Translations under genes and position numbers: made by a program
Shown here: in pieces, positions 1 through 6,044 of the stretch
Position numbering within the stretch: the stretch's first letter is position 1
Layout: the number at the start of each line of letters is the position of its first letter
Notes under the pieces: model-generated
What the model saw: the letters and a program-made list of their open reading frames with translations, nothing else
Database searches by the model: none
What the model was told of the DNA's origin: nothing
DNA from: Azonexus sp.
Lineage (GTDB): Bacteria; Pseudomonadota; Gammaproteobacteria; Burkholderiales; Rhodocyclaceae
Direction: 5' to 3'
Assembly: GCA_030697085.1 (NCBI GenBank)
Contig: JAUYQT010000122.1
Span: forward strand, 1-6,114
DNA: 6,114 bases

Positions 1-997
1 GTTGGGTCATCCAGTCTTGCTTGTAGGGATCGTCGCCAATCAGGTAATCGATCTCAATGCTGCGGTCAACGTCAATAACATGCCGAAATAGTGCGGCGCT
101 CAGGACGGTGCCGGCTGAGGTGTAGGCGTAGTCTTTGTCGTAAGCAAGCTTGACGATGTGGGTTTTTCCCTCTGCGACTAACCAAAGCTGGGCGGCAACA
201 GGTTTATCGCCAAGGTAGAGAACACCAAGGCGTAGCCAGCCTTTTGCTGCGGCGAGTTGGCAGAGTCCGGGTATAAATTGAGGAAATGGCTCAGGGTTTT
301 TCCAGCTACGGTTATAGACATTGACAAAGGCGGCAATGGCTTCGTCGAGTCCAGAATTGCCGCCTTGGACGATCTGGAGTTTGTAGCCGGGCATCTGGGC
401 CAAACGCTTTTCAGCACGACGCAGAGTATTGCGCAGTTTGGCCGGGCGAGCGGCCAGATAGGTGGTCGCATTGCTATCGACGGGGAGATACCAGTTGCCA
501 AAGTTGAAGTAATCGTCAACCAGCCAGCCAGATTTTTGGCAGGCACATCTTAGTTGTGAAAAGGATGGCGAGGCCGGGTCCATCGGTGAAAAATAAAGCT
601 CACTGCATTTTTGCCGGCTGGCTTTAAGTTGCCGGGTTAGATTTTCCAGTTGGCGGTGATCGGCGTGAACTTCGTCAACCATTCCAAAGAGCGGGGTGTA
701 GAAATTGCTGAGTGAAAATATCTTTTCTGGCTTGTCCGGCAGCGTAAGCAACGGCAGATAACTTGGCGTTCTTGCCGCACTGCAGGAAGCACGACAAAGA
801 CTCAGTTGCGCCCCGGCCGGCATGGCGGTTTCAGCTAGGAGCAAAAACCATTCGAGGCTGAGATGCGGATCACTGATTTTAGCCGGTGAATTGGCCGCAA
901 GGAGCGCCCGCACTTCCATGATGAAATCAGCCGGTTCCTTGAGCTGAAAGCACTGTTGATCATGCATGGCCTGAGGCTTGATCAGGGGAATCATCAT
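1..997 (-). CDS. FemAB/BioF2-like GNAT acyltransferase, exosortase A locus (partial, C-terminus cut by window edge)
   Basis: The minus-strand frame is open from the ATG at 997-995 to the left edge, giving 332 complete codons with no stop. Visible C-terminal features fit the BioF2-like (Acetyltransf_6) GNAT fold seen in FemAB-related and polysaccharide-locus acyltransferases: RNTLRRAEKRL at residues 189-199, VYNRSWKNPEPF at 227-238, the strand LYLGDKPVAAQLWLV at 260-274, TSAGTVLS at 293-300, and IDYLIGDDPYKQDWM at 316-330. The last motif usually lies near the C-terminus, so only a short tail is probably missing. No signal peptide or membrane segment is seen, so the protein is probably cytoplasmic. 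The chosen ATG overlaps the hydrolase 1 stop as ATGA, implying translational coupling; an AGAGGA lies 12 bases upstream. A second ATG follows immediately at 994. Expected role: transfer of an acyl or aminoacyl group to an acceptor amine or hydroxyl. Donor and acceptor are unknown; a carrier-protein-bound donor is my inference from the neighbouring ACP and ligase. Confidence 0.82.
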   Translation of the reverse strand, partial: MMIPLIKPQAMHDQQCFQLKEPADFIMEVRALLAANSPAKISDPHLSLEWFLLLAETAMPAGAQLSLCRASCSAARTPSYLPLLTLPDKPEKIFSLSNFYTPLFGMVDEVHADHRQLENLTRQLKASRQKCSELYFSPMDPASPSFSQLRCACQKSGWLVDDYFNFGNWYLPVDSNATTYLAARPAKLRNTLRRAEKRLAQMPGYKLQIVQGGNSGLDEAIAAFVNVYNRSWKNPEPFPQFIPGLCQLAAAKGWLRLGVLYLGDKPVAAQLWLVAEGKTHIVKLAYDKDYAYTSAGTVLSAALFRHVIDVDRSIEIDYLIGDDPYKQDWMTQ

Positions 998-1851
998 CTG
1001 CCGTGGCTTTCCTCTAGCCATTTTTGCGTAATTTTCTCAACCAAATGACGCCATTCTGCGGTGGAAAACGTATGGTCCGCTTCAGGAATATTGGTTTTTT
1101 GAATCCTCGACTGCCCAAGTATAGCTGCCCAGCTTCTTTCTGCGGCTACTTCGAGAAACTCCTTGGCGGTGTAATCGTTACCGCTCAAAATGAACAAGAC
1201 TTGGCCAGAAAAGGTTTCTAGCCCACGGGCCATTCTTTGCTGAAATGGCAGGGCTTCATGGTTTACAACGCTAATGGATGTTTCCCGCGTTTTTTTGAGG
1301 TTGTCAGTAAACCCCTGAATGGCCTGAACAAGCCCGAGATTGCCGGTTAATAATTTACGCCAAAAATCGGCCTGTAAAAGGCGTTGACCGTAGTAGTGCT
1401 TGATACGCGTCTTGGCCAGGCTTATCTCTGAGCGAACCCAGGGGTTGAGCAGGACAAGCCCGGTGACTCTGGGGTCATGAGTCGCATCAAGGTATAGAAG
1501 ACTGGCCGACGCCGCGTCGCAGAGCCCCCAGAGAACCACATTTTTTACGCTTGGGCATTGCACCTGGAATGCATCAATGGCCGCAGAAAAATTGTTGTTC
1601 AGGGCTTGAAAATCGAGCGGCGCCCCACTGCTGTCACCACTCCCGCCATGATCAAAGCGCATCACAAAGTAGCCAGCAGCAGCCAATGCGCGTGATAGCA
1701 AGACAAATTGCCGATGGCTACCGACCCGATATTGCGGGCCACCAACCACGATCAACAAGCCGGTGGCTTTGGGGGACTCAGGCTGGGCAACGATACCAAG
1801 CAAGCGTTCGCCAGCGCAGTCGAAACTTAATGCTTGCTCGGTATAGTTCAT
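994..1851 (-). CDS. Exosortase A system-associated hydrolase 1 (alpha/beta hydrolase)
   Basis: A 285-residue alpha/beta-hydrolase-fold protein matching the exosortase-A-associated hydrolase 1 family (TIGR03100, from memory). Seen in order: an oxyanion-region strand LLIVVGGPQYRVGSHRQF at 32-49, the RFDHGGSGDSSG segment at 65-76, a nucleophile elbow LWGLCDAASA at 107-116 with Cys111 in the nucleophile position, Asp226 in SGNDYTA, and His260 in EADHTFS. This gives a plausible Cys-Asp-His triad, as in dienelactone-hydrolase-like enzymes rather than serine esterases. No signal peptide is seen, so it is probably cytoplasmic. The ATG at 1851 overlaps the hydrolase 2 stop as ATGA. The frame could extend to a TTG at 1899, but that would overlap hydrolase 2 by 52 bases and add an unlikely 16-residue tail, so the ATG is preferred; a GTG at 1857 is also possible. 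Likely role: hydrolysis or transfer of a thioester or ester in the locus pathway. Substrate unknown. Confidence 0.88.
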   Translation of the reverse strand: MNYTEQALSFDCAGERLLGIVAQPESPKATGLLIVVGGPQYRVGSHRQFVLLSRALAAAGYFVMRFDHGGSGDSSGAPLDFQALNNNFSAAIDAFQVQCPSVKNVVLWGLCDAASASLLYLDATHDPRVTGLVLLNPWVRSEISLAKTRIKHYYGQRLLQADFWRKLLTGNLGLVQAIQGFTDNLKKTRETSISVVNHEALPFQQRMARGLETFSGQVLFILSGNDYTAKEFLEVAAERSWAAILGQSRIQKTNIPEADHTFSTAEWRHLVEKITQKWLEESHGR

Positions 1852-2657
1852 TGCCACGAGGTCAGGACTGCCAGGTTTTCTGCGATCAACGTCGGGCAAT
1901 CTTCAATTTCTATGGTTTGCCAGAAAGCGGGACCTTCGACGATTTTCGCCTCAATATTGAAGCCGGCAGATTGCCATTGCTCGATGCACGTTTGTGAAGC
2001 GGGACCAAAGCTGGCATCTTGACGTGTTGAAAGTTCGAGCCAGCAAATTCGTGCCAAGTGGCTGGCCGGTGGTCGCAACTCGGCATTTTTCAAGCCGTCA
2101 GCCAGTCCGGGCGAAATGGTGTAGCCAGCAATTTCAACCGCTTGGCCGGCCGCGAGTCGTTGCCGGATTTGTTCGATGCTCCCCTTGCCCTGCCCAGAGG
2201 CAAGCCCGCCCGCCATTTTCAGACGCATAAATTGTTGCCAATGTTGCTTGCCGGAAACGACAGGTTGCCAAAAAATAAAATCAGGCTGTTCTGGCAGGTT
2301 GACCGCGGCCGTTGCTGCCAGTAGCGCACCGGCACGCAAGCCCCATAGGGTTAGCGGCGCCTGGCTTTGGGTGCGCAGCCATTCATAGGCAAAAAACACA
2401 TCATCTTCCCAGGCTTGCCAGGTAGCATCGGCGAAGTCTCCAGAACTATCACCACAACCAAGCAAGTCGATCTGCAGCACATCAAAGCCGGCGTCAGCCA
2501 TGGCACTGGCCTGCAAAGCTGCCATGCGCCGGGATTTGTTCATTTCTTCAGCAAAGGGATGCAAATAGATGACCGCGCCTCGCGCCTTCGGGTGTCGTGC
2601 AGCGTGGAAGAGGCAAAAGCGCTGCCCGTACCTGGCGGGGAGAAAAAAGGCTTGCAA
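1848..2657 (-). CDS. Exosortase A system-associated hydrolase 2 (alpha/beta-hydrolase fold, atypical active site)
   Basis: 269 residues matching the exosortase-A-associated hydrolase 2 family (TIGR03101, from memory). Signature segments are FFLPARYGQRFCLFH at 4-18, VIYLHPFAEEMNKSRRM at 29-45, and DVLQIDLLGCGDSSGDF at 59-75. The expected nucleophile elbow reads LWGLRAGALLA at 104-114, with Arg108 where Ser or Cys would stand. The C-terminal region has GPAFWQT from 242, with no obvious catalytic His. The fold is clear, but classical triad hydrolysis is not. The protein may be a binding or scaffolding member, or may use other residues. The start is a TTG at 2657: the in-frame stretch back to the TAG at 2706-2708 holds no ATG or GTG, the next internal Met (39) lies inside the conserved region, and a GCAGG sits 8 bases upstream. 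It lies 32 bases after the ACP gene and overlaps hydrolase 1 by 4 bases, so the genes are probably co-transcribed and coupled. Confidence 0.87.
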   Translation of the reverse strand: MQAFFLPARYGQRFCLFHAARHPKARGAVIYLHPFAEEMNKSRRMAALQASAMADAGFDVLQIDLLGCGDSSGDFADATWQAWEDDVFFAYEWLRTQSQAPLTLWGLRAGALLAATAAVNLPEQPDFIFWQPVVSGKQHWQQFMRLKMAGGLASGQGKGSIEQIRQRLAAGQAVEIAGYTISPGLADGLKNAELRPPASHLARICWLELSTRQDASFGPASQTCIEQWQSAGFNIEAKIVEGPAFWQTIEIEDCPTLIAENLAVLTSWQ

Positions 2658-2665
2658 GTGGCGAA

Positions 2666-2670
2666 CCTGC
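2666..2670 (-). promoter_or_regulatory. Ribosome binding site supporting the TTG start of hydrolase 2
   Basis: On the minus strand GCAGG lies 8 bases before the TTG at 2657-2655. It is the only Shine-Dalgarno-like sequence near an allowed start here, and supports TTG as the true initiation codon. Confidence 0.5.
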
Positions 2671-2689
2671 TGCCTGAAGCTAGACGGAC

Positions 2690-2941
2690 CTAGCCGACCA
2701 GCTTGCTATCAACAAATTCAACGAGGGCGCCCACGGTGGCGAAGGTGCTGCCTTCGATTTCGTCATCATCCACAGTAAAGCCAAAACGGCTTTCAAAACT
2801 GCTGATCAAGGCGACGACAGCCATTGAATCGAGCTCAGGCATAGCCCCCAATAACGGTGTATTCAGCGAAAAATCAGCTGACCGACCATTCAAACTTAGA
2901 ATTTCGTCCAGAAGGGATAGCACTTCTTTTTGAGTATTCAA
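2690..2941 (-). CDS. Free-standing acyl carrier protein, exosortase A locus
   Basis: An 83-residue acidic carrier protein of normal ACP length. The phosphopantetheine attachment motif is ELDSMAV, with Ser39 as the modified serine preceded by Asp38. It is flanked by LLGAMP upstream, and downstream by FESRFGFTVDDDEIEGSTFATVGALVEFVD, split here as the helix FESRFGF, the acidic VDDDEIEGSTF and the final helix VGALVEFVD. It would carry an acyl or aminoacyl thioester in the cytoplasm. The divergently transcribed AMP-forming ligase is the likely loading enzyme (inference). No usable ATG exists: the first Met is residue 34. I chose the TTG at 2941-2939 because GGAG lies 6 bases upstream and the resulting N-terminus (MNTQKEVL) fits the family. 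A TTG at 2953 would add four residues but lacks a ribosome site. First gene of the minus-strand operon, 32 bases before hydrolase 2. Not the housekeeping fatty-acid ACP: both motif context and neighbours differ. Confidence 0.9.
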   Translation of the reverse strand: MNTQKEVLSLLDEILSLNGRSADFSLNTPLLGAMPELDSMAVVALISSFESRFGFTVDDDEIEGSTFATVGALVEFVDSKLVG

Positions 2942-2947
2942 GCCTTG

Positions 2948-2951
2948 CTCC
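2948..2951 (-). promoter_or_regulatory. Ribosome binding site deciding the ACP start
   Basis: GGAG on the minus strand, 6 bases before the TTG at 2941-2939. It selects this TTG over the in-frame TTG at 2953, whose upstream sequence has no purine-rich site. It overlaps the right arm of the 12-base palindrome at 2949-2960. Confidence 0.55.
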
Positions 2952-2960
2952 AACGTTGGA
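2949..2960. repeat. 12-base perfect palindrome in the ACP leader
   Basis: TCCAACGTTGGA equals its own reverse complement. It lies between the likely -10 of the minus-strand promoter and the ACP start, and its end overlaps the GGAG ribosome site. It could be an operator or chance; as RNA it would give only a 4-base-pair stem with a 4-base loop. Confidence 0.4.
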
Positions 2961-2973
2961 TTTTAGTGGCGGC

Positions 2974-2979
2974 ATTATA
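2974..2979 (-). promoter_or_regulatory. Probable -10 element of the ACP-hydrolase-GNAT operon promoter
   Basis: The minus strand reads TATAAT exactly here, about 33 bases before the ACP TTG, predicting a leader of about 25 bases. No good -35 hexamer is visible 16-18 bases further upstream (the region reads ACGCAGGC), so the promoter may be weak or activator-dependent. Confidence 0.45.
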
Positions 2980-3016
2980 AAGGCGGATTGGATTTGCCTG
3001 CGTGAGATCGTGTGCA

Positions 3017-3044
3017 TTGGCATATTAAGCGTTTAGTCTAAAAT
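3017..3044 (+). promoter_or_regulatory. Probable sigma-70 promoter of the ligase-decarboxylase operon
   Basis: TTGGCA (3017-3022) and TAAAAT (3039-3044) each match the sigma-70 consensus at five of six positions, with a 16-base spacer. The predicted transcription start, about 6-8 bases after the -10, falls at roughly 3050-3052, directly before the ligase ATG at 3053. No Shine-Dalgarno sequence lies between, so the transcript would be leaderless or nearly so. Confidence 0.55.
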
Positions 3045-3052
3045 CATCGCAC

Positions 3053-4651
3053 ATGACTGATTCCACCCTTCTCCCCGAACTCGTTTCCCTTGCTGCAGCG
3101 CGTAATCCCGGAGCGCCTGCACTGACTTATGGTAAGCACACTTTGAGCTATGGCGAACTTGAGGTGGCGGTTAACAGCTTTGCCAGTGGCCTGATTTCTC
3201 TTGGCCTGCAACGAGGTGAGCGGGTTGCCATTTACCTTGAAAAACGCTTTGAGACGGTGATTGCCAGCTTTGGCGCACCGGCAGCGGGGGGCGTTTTTGT
3301 GCCGTTGAACCCGCTGCTGAAGGCAGAGCAGGTGGGCTATATTTTGCGCGACTGCAATGTGCGGGTTCTGGTGACTTCGCCGGAGCGACTGCCGCTGCTG
3401 CAGGAAATGCTGCCCGCCTGCCATGACCTGCGCCATATCGTCATGCTGGACTCAGCTGAACCCTTGGCACAAATTGGCACGCTGAATATTTGCTTCTGGG
3501 GTGATTTACTTGCTCAGTCCTCAACAGCAGGTCATCGGCTAATCGATACCGATATGGCCGGCATTCTTTATACGTCGGGAAGCACCGGCAAGCCGAAAGG
3601 CGTTGTGCTCTCGCACCGCAACATGGTGGCTGGGGCGAAGAGTGTGGCGTGCTATCTTGAAAACCATGCTGGCGACACCTTGCTCGCCGCCCTGCCCCTT
3701 TCTTTTGATGCCGGTTTCAGTCAATTAACGACGGCTTTTCATGTCGGCGCCCGAGTCGTGTTGCTGAATTACTTGCTGCCGCGCGATGTGATCAAATCGA
3801 TTGAACGCGAGAAGGTAACCGGGCTGACGGCAGTACCGCCGCTTTACATTCAGCTGACGCAACTGAACTGGCCGGAGACAATCACCGGGCACCTGCGTTA
3901 TTTCGCCAATACCGGCGGTCGCATGCCGGGCGAAACCCTCCAGGCTTTACGCCAACACCTCCCACAGAGCCGGCCTTTTCTGATGTATGGCCTGACCGAG
4001 GCTTTCCGTTCGACATTCTTATCGCCGGACGAGGTTGAGCGCAGACCTGACTCAATCGGCAAGGCAATCCCCAATGCCGAGATTTTGGTCTTACGCGAAG
4101 ATGGTTCACCCTGTGCACCGAATGAGCCGGGCGAACTGGTGCACCGTGGCGTGCTGGTAAGTATGGGTTACTGGAATGATCCAGAAAAAACGGCCGAGCG
4201 CTACAAGCCTTTGCCCAGTCACGCGCCAGGACGCGAAGCCGGGCTGGTACTGCCGGAGATCGCGGTATTTTCCGGTGACACAGTGCGGGCAGATGAAGAT
4301 GGCTTTCTTTATTTCATCGGCCGGCGTGACGAAATGATGAAAACATCCGGCTACCGGGTCAGCCCGACAGAGGTCGAGGAGATTCTTTACGCCACTCGAA
4401 TGGTCGGTGAATGCATTGCCTTTGGCGTCGATAACGACCGCCTCGGGCAGGCTATTCAGGTGATCGCCACCCCTCCCAATGACAGCGTGCTTGATATTGC
4501 GGCGCTACTGACCGAGTGCCGGGCTCGCATGCCGGCTTATATGGTGCCGGCGGGTATCGAGGTGCAAAATGGGCCGCTGCCGCGCAATCCGAATGGAAAG
4601 ATTGACCGAAAAACGCTATCGACTGCGTGGCTTGAAAAGTATTCCGCTTAA
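3053..4651 (+). CDS. AMP-forming acyl/aminoacyl ligase, exosortase A-associated
   Basis: 532 residues, matching the exosortase-A-associated AMP-forming ligase family (TIGR03098, from memory). It would adenylate a carboxylate with ATP and pass it to a thiol: CoA, or more likely here the ACP's phosphopantetheine. Motifs in order: the ATP loop YTSGSTGKPKGV at 173-184, LPLSFDAGFS with Asp219 in the A4 region, MYGLTEA at 311-317, SGDT from 407, the hinge GRRDEMMKTSGYRV from 423 with Asp426, and RNPNGKIDRK at 511-520 with the catalytic Lys516. All core catalytic residues are present. Asp219 aligns with the NRPS residue that binds the substrate alpha-amino group, suggesting an amino acid substrate (inference). 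The ATG at 3053 follows a good promoter with almost no leader; the N-terminus fits the family. First gene of a plus-strand pair with the decarboxylase; divergent from the ACP operon. The family name says acyl-CoA ligase, but the acceptor thiol has not been shown by the sequence. Confidence 0.92.
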   Translation: MTDSTLLPELVSLAAARNPGAPALTYGKHTLSYGELEVAVNSFASGLISLGLQRGERVAIYLEKRFETVIASFGAPAAGGVFVPLNPLLKAEQVGYILRDCNVRVLVTSPERLPLLQEMLPACHDLRHIVMLDSAEPLAQIGTLNICFWGDLLAQSSTAGHRLIDTDMAGILYTSGSTGKPKGVVLSHRNMVAGAKSVACYLENHAGDTLLAALPLSFDAGFSQLTTAFHVGARVVLLNYLLPRDVIKSIEREKVTGLTAVPPLYIQLTQLNWPETITGHLRYFANTGGRMPGETLQALRQHLPQSRPFLMYGLTEAFRSTFLSPDEVERRPDSIGKAIPNAEILVLREDGSPCAPNEPGELVHRGVLVSMGYWNDPEKTAERYKPLPSHAPGREAGLVLPEIAVFSGDTVRADEDGFLYFIGRRDEMMKTSGYRVSPTEVEEILYATRMVGECIAFGVDNDRLGQAIQVIATPPNDSVLDIAALLTECRARMPAYMVPAGIEVQNGPLPRNPNGKIDRKTLSTAWLEKYSA

Positions 4652-4667
4652 CCCCGATGATTTGCAC

Positions 4668-4671
4668 AGGA
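4668..4671 (+). promoter_or_regulatory. Ribosome binding site fixing the decarboxylase start
   Basis: AGGA lies 8 bases before the ATG at 4680, in the 28-base gap after the ligase stop. It supports this ATG over the longer open frame beginning at 4569 inside the ligase gene. Confidence 0.65.
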
Positions 4672-4679
4672 ATTTTTTA

Positions 4680-5924
4680 ATGATCACCCCGCCCCACCCG
4701 CTGCCGATTCACGCGCCGATGACCCAGTTTGCCATCGACAATGGCCAGTTGTTGATCGGCGGCATACCGCTAACACAATTGGCCGCACGCGTCGGACAGA
4801 TGCCGTTTTATGCCTATGACCGCGCGCTGTTGCAAGCCCGGGTGGCCGAACTACGCGCAATCTTGCCTGCGTCAATCAAACTGCATTACGCCATGAAGGC
4901 GAACCCGATGCCTGCCTTAGTGGGCTGGATGGCCGGGCTGGTGGATGGCATCGATGTCGCTTCAGCGGGTGAGTTGAAGGTGGCGCTGGATGCCGGCGCC
5001 AAACCAAAAGAGATCAGCTTTGCCGGCCCGGGCAAGCGGCGCGGCGAATTACGCCAGTCGGTCGCGGCCGGTGTGCTGATCAATCTGGAATCTTTCCGCG
5101 AGGTCAATGAACTCGCCGCTATTTCGCAAGAATTGGAGCTGCCGGCTCGTGTTGCAGTTCGGGTCAATCCTGATTTCGAACTCAAAAGCTCAGGCATGAA
5201 AATGGGCGGTGGGCCGAAGCAATTCGGCGTCGATGCCGAACAGGTGCCGCAACTTTTGGCTGAAATAGCCAGGGCCGGTTTGCAGTTTGAAGGCTTTCAC
5301 CTATTTCCTGGTTCGCAAAATCTCAAAGCGGAATCAATTTGCGAGGCGCAGCAAAAATCTTATGCACTTGCGCTCCGTTTGGCCGCATCTACCCCCTCTC
5401 CGGTTCGTTTTCTCAACCTGGGCGGCGGCTTTGGCATCCCCTACTTCCCCGGTGAGCAGCGGCTTGATTTGACGTTAATTGGCGAAAGTCTGACACAAAT
5501 TGCCGCCCGCGCTGCGGTTGACATGCCCGAGGCAGAACTGGTAATCGAGCTTGGGCGTTTCCTGGTTGGCGAAGCAGGAATTTATGTCACCCAGATCGTT
5601 GACCGCAAGATTTCACGAGGCCAAACCTATCTCGTCGTTGATGGCGGCTTAAATCACCATTTATCTGCCTCCGGCAATTTCGGCCAGGTGATTCGCAAGA
5701 ACTATCCAGTCGCCATCGGCAATCGAATGAATACTGGCGTCAAAGAATGTGTCTCGGTGGTCGGTCCGCTTTGTACGCCGCTTGATCTGCTGGCCGACCG
5801 GATGGAACTGCCGGTTTCCCAAACGGGTGATTTCGTCGTAATTTTTCAGTCCGGCGCTTATGGCGCCAGCGCCAGCCCACACGGTTTTCTTGGCCACCCG
5901 GCGCCGATTGAAATATTAGTCTGA
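4680..5924 (+). CDS. PLP-dependent decarboxylase, exosortase A-associated (fold type III)
   Basis: 414 residues, the size of diaminopimelate/ornithine-type decarboxylases, matching the exosortase-A-associated decarboxylase family (TIGR03099, from memory). An N-terminal TIM-barrel holds HYAMKANP at 69-76 with Lys73 as the PLP Schiff-base lysine, GIDVASAGEL in the barrel, GFHLFPGSQNL from 205, the phosphate-binding GGGFGIPY at 248-255, and ELGR at 290-293. The C-terminal beta domain carries VVGPLCTPLD with Cys365 and Asp369, and SGAYGAS with the PLP-contacting Tyr394. It would decarboxylate an amino acid in the cytoplasm. Several specificity positions differ from diaminopimelate and ornithine decarboxylases: ELGR for EPGR, CTPLD for CESGD or CDGLD, and Phe209 where those enzymes have the PLP-stacking His. 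The substrate therefore cannot be assigned, and it is probably not the lysine-biosynthesis enzyme LysA. Second gene of the operon, 28 bases after the ligase, with its own ribosome site. I expect the amine product to feed the ligase/ACP/GNAT pathway (inference). Confidence 0.9.
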   Translation: MITPPHPLPIHAPMTQFAIDNGQLLIGGIPLTQLAARVGQMPFYAYDRALLQARVAELRAILPASIKLHYAMKANPMPALVGWMAGLVDGIDVASAGELKVALDAGAKPKEISFAGPGKRRGELRQSVAAGVLINLESFREVNELAAISQELELPARVAVRVNPDFELKSSGMKMGGGPKQFGVDAEQVPQLLAEIARAGLQFEGFHLFPGSQNLKAESICEAQQKSYALALRLAASTPSPVRFLNLGGGFGIPYFPGEQRLDLTLIGESLTQIAARAAVDMPEAELVIELGRFLVGEAGIYVTQIVDRKISRGQTYLVVDGGLNHHLSASGNFGQVIRKNYPVAIGNRMNTGVKECVSVVGPLCTPLDLLADRMELPVSQTGDFVVIFQSGAYGASASPHGFLGHPAPIEILV

Positions 5925-5932
5925 TACGACAT

Positions 5933-5950
5933 TGCATCCTGATGGATGCA
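5933..5950 (+). terminator. Hairpin just downstream of the decarboxylase, possible weak or Rho-dependent end
   Basis: TGCATCC-TGAT-GGATGCA forms a perfect 7-base-pair stem with a 4-base loop, starting 8 bases after the stop codon. No T-tract follows, so it is not a canonical intrinsic terminator. It may stabilise the 3' end or mark a pause site. Confidence 0.35.
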
Positions 5951-6044
5951 CCTCAACACTGCTCGCCAGCGCGAAAAACAATTTTTAGCCAAATCGACCA
6001 AAAGCATCAAACTCGTTCAAATAAATAGCAAATTCATCGCTAAA

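Noticed and set aside
178..546. Open frames of 122 codons (minus) and 98 codons (257-553, plus) near the left end
   Set aside because: Both lie inside the GNAT gene in other frames. The GNAT frame is open for 332 codons and carries recognisable family motifs; these two have none.
1852..1899. Longer hydrolase 1 starting at TTG 1899
   Set aside because: It would overlap hydrolase 2 by 52 bases and add residues not expected for the family; the ATG at 1851 gives a normal ATGA coupling.
1551..1997. 148-codon plus-strand open frame across the hydrolase 1 / hydrolase 2 junction
   Set aside because: It is antisense to two well-supported genes, has unusual composition and no recognisable motif or ribosome site.
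2942..2953. ACP start at the TTG at 2953
   Set aside because: No ribosome site precedes it, while the TTG at 2941 has GGAG six bases upstream.
4569..4679. Longer decarboxylase starting inside the ligase gene
   Set aside because: The extra 37 residues look like out-of-frame ligase sequence, and the ATG at 4680 has an AGGA at ideal spacing.
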